18,036 nt of DNA from NCBI GenBank assembly GCA_009843625.1, contig VYDD01000308.1:1-18036 (forward strand). Reading direction: 5' to 3'. This DNA comes from Gammaproteobacteria bacterium (GTDB taxonomy: Bacteria > Gemmatimonadota > Gemmatimonadetes > Longimicrobiales > Gaopeijiaceae). Below are positions 16,523 to 18,036 of the stretch, piece by piece (position 1 is the stretch's first letter; every line of letters begins with the position of its first letter). The translations under genes were made by a program, and so were the position numbers. The notes beneath the pieces are model-generated. The model was given only the letters and a program-made list of their open reading frames with translations, was not told where the DNA came from and did not search any database.

Positions 16523-16645
16523 GTGCGACGTACGAAGGAGGATCGATCCCAGGCCGGCTTCAAGTTGGCGCTGGTTCTGGCGCCCTTCCTGCTTGTGCTG
16601 GTCCTGGGGATGATCGAGTGGTGGATGCGGTCCCGGGGTCCGTAG
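16523..16645 (+). CDS. Small single-pass membrane protein (40 aa)
   Basis: I do not recognise a family. The GTG at 16523 opens a 40-codon frame ending TAG at 16643-16645. It is preceded by GGAGAG about 6-8 nt upstream. The product has a charged head (MRRTKEDRSQAGFK) and a hydrophobic segment of about 18 residues (LALVLAPFLLVLVLGMI, from about 15 to 31). A short tail, EWWMRSRGP, begins with aromatic residues at the predicted membrane interface and ends basic. This layout is typical of a small inner-membrane protein. Codons end mostly in G or C like those of neighbouring genes. It is divergent from icd and points the same way as the exported protein that begins 147 nt downstream. An ATG at 16510 in another frame gives no membrane-like product. 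Protein-level support is lacking. Confidence 0.6.
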   Translation: MRRTKEDRSQAGFKLALVLAPFLLVLVLGMIEWWMRSRGP

Positions 16646-16654
16646 GCCGGGCCC

Positions 16655-16694
16655 CGTCCCATTCGCGTTCCGGCCTCGTCCCGTAAATGGGACG
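16655..16694. repeat. Dyad CGTCCC-N6-GGGACG plus an upstream half-site
   Basis: A perfect 6+6 palindrome lies at 16677-16694 (arms CGTCCC and GGGACG around GTAAAT). The half-site CGTCCC recurs 22 bp upstream at 16655-16660. There, CGTCCCATT (16655-16663) also pairs over nine bases with AATGGGACG (16686-16694). The dyad centre is about 76 bp before the transcription start predicted from the sigma54-like promoter, so it could bind an activator. It could also be an mRNA hairpin ending the small gene, but no T-run follows it. Confidence 0.5.
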
Positions 16695-16735
16695 TTCCCC
16701 GGCCGCGCGGGGGCTCAGGCAAGAGAGAGTTTCGA

Positions 16736-16751
16736 TGGCACGGTTTCTGCT
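16736..16751 (+). promoter_or_regulatory. Putative sigma54 (-24/-12) promoter
   Basis: TGGCACGGTTTCTGCT matches the RpoN consensus TGGCACRNNNNTTGCW at every defined position except one (C for the first T of TTGCW), with correct spacing between GG and GC. The -12 C is at 16750, which predicts a start near 16762. That leaves a leader of about 30 nt containing the GGAGG site at 16782-16786 and the ATG at 16792. The fit of promoter, ribosome-binding site and start codon strengthens the call, but no expression evidence is available. Confidence 0.55.
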
Positions 16752-16781
16752 TCAGATTCCCCATTATGTCCTGAAGCCTCG

Positions 16782-16786
16782 GGAGG
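16782..16786 (+). promoter_or_regulatory. Ribosome-binding site fixing the exported-protein start
   Basis: GGAGG, 5 nt before the ATG at 16792. It selects this start over the in-frame ATG at 16735, which would add 19 residues ahead of the signal peptide and overlap the sigma54-like element. Confidence 0.75.
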
Positions 16787-16791
16787 GAATC

Positions 16792-18036
16792 ATGCGCGCG
16801 ATCATCTGTAGTGCGGCAATGGTGTCGATGGCAGGACTGGCCTGGAACCCGGGCACGGCACGGGCTCAGGAGTTTGGCGAGGAATCCTCCCTGTCCTTTG
16901 CGGTGGGCGCTTCGGTCTGGGACGGAGTCGGCGTCGGGCTCGCCTACCGGTCGACCTCCTTCCGCCCGCGGACGCCCGCCCCGGCGGCGGAAGTGTTCTA
17001 CGGCGTGGGGGTGAGCGACCGTTACTACATCGATTCGTATACGGGATACGACTATGCCGGACCCCGGTGCCGCTGGTACGGGGGCGACTACCTCTACGGC
17101 TGGATCGACCCCTACGACTACTCCGTACACCGGTGCCGGCGGCGGGTGAGCCGGTGGGGGCTGGCGATCTCCTTCGGATTCGGGTGGCACTACCCCGCGT
17201 ACTACAGCCCCTGGTTCGCCTGGCGTGACCCCTTCTGGAGCCCCTGGTACACCTTCGACCCCTGGTTCGGGAACGGCTGGTTCGGGAACGGCTGGTTCGC
17301 CTTCGGGTGGCGAAGCCGGAGCTACGACCCGTGGTACTCGTATCCCGTCTACGGCGGCTACCCCGTCTACCATGGCTATCCGGTGTACCATGGCTACTAC
17401 TCCTACGCGCCGCGCTACCGCTACGTGAGCGGCGGCAGGCTGGGGTACGGATCCGGATACGTGGGCGGGTATGCCCCGGCTCCGGGGGTTCGGTACAAGG
17501 AAGACCCGCGACGGACGGCGGTGGCGCGTACCGCGCGCGTCGCGCCCCGCACCGCAGGGGCTCGAGTTTCGGATCGGTCGGCGGCCGCCTCTTCGCGCGC
17601 CGTGGAGAGAGGGTCGGGCGTCAGCGCTCGGCCGCGCGTGGTGCGCCCGGAGCCAGGTTCTACCAGGACTGCTCGACCGCGAGCGAGCGGGGGTTCCACG
17701 GAGGCCGTCCGGCCCGGGACGCGGACCGCGACGCCGCGCATCCAGTCGCAACCACGGACGGCGCAGGTCCGGTCGGGGTCGGATGCGGCATCGGTCCGGC
17801 CCGGAACATTGCCGCGGTCCAGTGTGCTGCCCCGGTCCAGCGCACAGCCCCGGTCCAACGCGCCGCGAACACAGCCGCGGGCGTCGACACCGCCGAATGT
17901 GCGCTCGCGACCGTCCGCAACGCCCCGCGTCCAGCCGCGCGCGTCGGTGCCGCGCGTCCAGTCCCGGCCCGGCAATCCGCGATCGCAGCCCCGTGTGTCG
18001 GCACCACCCGGCGTGCGCTCACGGCCCACCCCCGCG
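16792..18036 (+). CDS. Exported aromatic-rich protein with an Arg/Pro-rich tail (cut by window edge)
   Basis: No family recognised. The frame is open for 415 codons to the right edge, so the C-terminus is unseen. Residues 1-25 are a signal peptide ending ARA|Q. Residues of about 30-130 include beta-like stretches (SLSFAVGASVWDGVGVGLAY) and two cysteines, Cys93 and Cys115. Residues 134-230 are dominated by Trp, Tyr, Phe, Gly and Pro, with tandem units NGWFG (about 161-168) and three copies of YPVY(G/H)G (184-201). From about 235 the chain is low-complexity Arg/Pro/Ser/Thr/Gln/Ala, strongly basic and probably disordered, with recurring PRVQ, PRSS and RSRP units. It is likely secreted or envelope-associated. 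Codon third positions are GC-rich and the long minus-strand frames opposite look like shadows. A sigma54-like promoter and ribosome-binding site precede it. Confidence 0.75.
   Translation, partial: MRAIICSAAMVSMAGLAWNPGTARAQEFGEESSLSFAVGASVWDGVGVGLAYRSTSFRPRTPAPAAEVFYGVGVSDRYYIDSYTGYDYAGPRCRWYGGDYLYGWIDPYDYSVHRCRRRVSRWGLAISFGFGWHYPAYYSPWFAWRDPFWSPWYTFDPWFGNGWFGNGWFAFGWRSRSYDPWYSYPVYGGYPVYHGYPVYHGYYSYAPRYRYVSGGRLGYGSGYVGGYAPAPGVRYKEDPRRTAVARTARVAPRTAGARVSDRSAAASSRAVERGSGVSARPRVVRPEPGSTRTARPRASGGSTEAVRPGTRTATPRIQSQPRTAQVRSGSDAASVRPGTLPRSSVLPRSSAQPRSNAPRTQPRASTPPNVRSRPSATPRVQPRASVPRVQSRPGNPRSQPRVSAPPGVRSRPTPA
17263..17299 (+). repeat. 15-bp tandem repeat, about 2.5 copies
   Basis: TGGTTCGGGAACGGC occurs at 17263-17277 and 17278-17292, with a partial third copy to 17299. 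The copies are identical, so the duplication is recent or maintained. It encodes the WFGNG unit of the exported protein. Confidence 0.85.
17341..17394 (+). repeat. 18-bp degenerate tandem repeat, three copies
   Basis: Three in-frame 18-nt units encode YPVYGG, YPVYHG and YPVYHG in the aromatic region of the exported protein. The DNA copies differ mainly at third codon positions, indicating an older duplication kept for its protein sequence. Confidence 0.75.

Noticed and set aside
14440..16686. Plus-strand frame of 748 codons across pepA, icd and the intergenic region
   Set aside because: It crosses two well-defined minus-strand enzymes and has no recognisable motif. Its end overlaps the small membrane gene in a different frame.
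16665..16720. CCCCG...CGGGG stem after the small gene as a terminator
   Set aside because: The 5-bp stem has no T-tract. The region is better explained by the dyad and promoter elements.
16735..16791. Upstream ATG at 16735 as the start of the exported protein
   Set aside because: It overlaps the sigma54-like element, lacks a ribosome-binding site and would put 19 residues ahead of a complete signal peptide.
16459..17751. Minus-strand frame of 430 codons opposite the exported protein
   Set aside because: The plus strand has a signal peptide, ribosome-binding site and promoter. The minus-strand product is Val/Pro/Gly shadow sequence that runs across the promoter region and the small gene.
17421..18029. 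Minus-strand frame of 202 codons with DRG/TRG-like repeats
   Set aside because: The apparent repeats mirror the Arg/Pro/Ser repeats of the plus-strand gene. There is no independent start signal.

Overview
The window is high-GC bacterial chromosome with almost no non-coding DNA. The gene content, the signal peptides ending in ARAQ/SAAQ and the TonB-plug-type outer-membrane protein with a Pro/Asp/Ser/Leu-rich linker all point to a diderm bacterium. My best guess is Gemmatimonadota or a close relative. That is an inference from gene style and order, not from a marker phylogeny.

Positions 1-16368 hold sixteen consecutive minus-strand genes. In transcription order they are icd, pepA-type aminopeptidase, a TonB-plug outer-membrane protein, yicC, gmk, rpoZ, coaBC, a family 4 uracil-DNA glycosylase, dnaB, ispD, a Sua5/TsaC-arginine-phosphatase-like fusion, aroE, comFC, gap, pgk and tpiA (tpiA is cut by the left edge). 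Five junctions overlap by 4 nt (GTGA or ATGA). The others are 10-92 nt apart, so the array looks like one long operon or a few nested ones. It mixes the TCA cycle, protein turnover, RNA and nucleotide metabolism, transcription, CoA synthesis, replication and repair, isoprenoid synthesis, tRNA modification, shikimate synthesis and lower glycolysis (gap-pgk-tpiA). A plausible sigma70-type promoter lies upstream of icd, with its -10 box in the loop of a perfect 7-bp inverted repeat.

Positions 16369-18036 carry plus-strand material. First comes a 40-codon single-helix membrane protein at 16523-16645 with a good ribosome-binding site. Next is a 146-nt intergenic stretch with a CGTCCC-N6-GGGACG dyad and a near-perfect sigma54 (-24/-12) promoter. 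Last is the start of an exported protein (16792 to the right edge, no stop reached) with a Trp/Tyr/Gly-rich middle and a long Arg/Pro/Ser/Thr/Gln-rich tail.

The items most worth a second look are the putative sigma54/enhancer unit driving the unusual secreted protein, the Sua5-phosphatase fusion whose P-loop carries the Thr typical of arginine phosphatases, the unannotated 40-aa membrane protein, and dnaB, whose only full-length start appears to be CTG. I saw no IS element, CRISPR array, tRNA or rRNA. There is no stretch longer than 300 bases without a gene.
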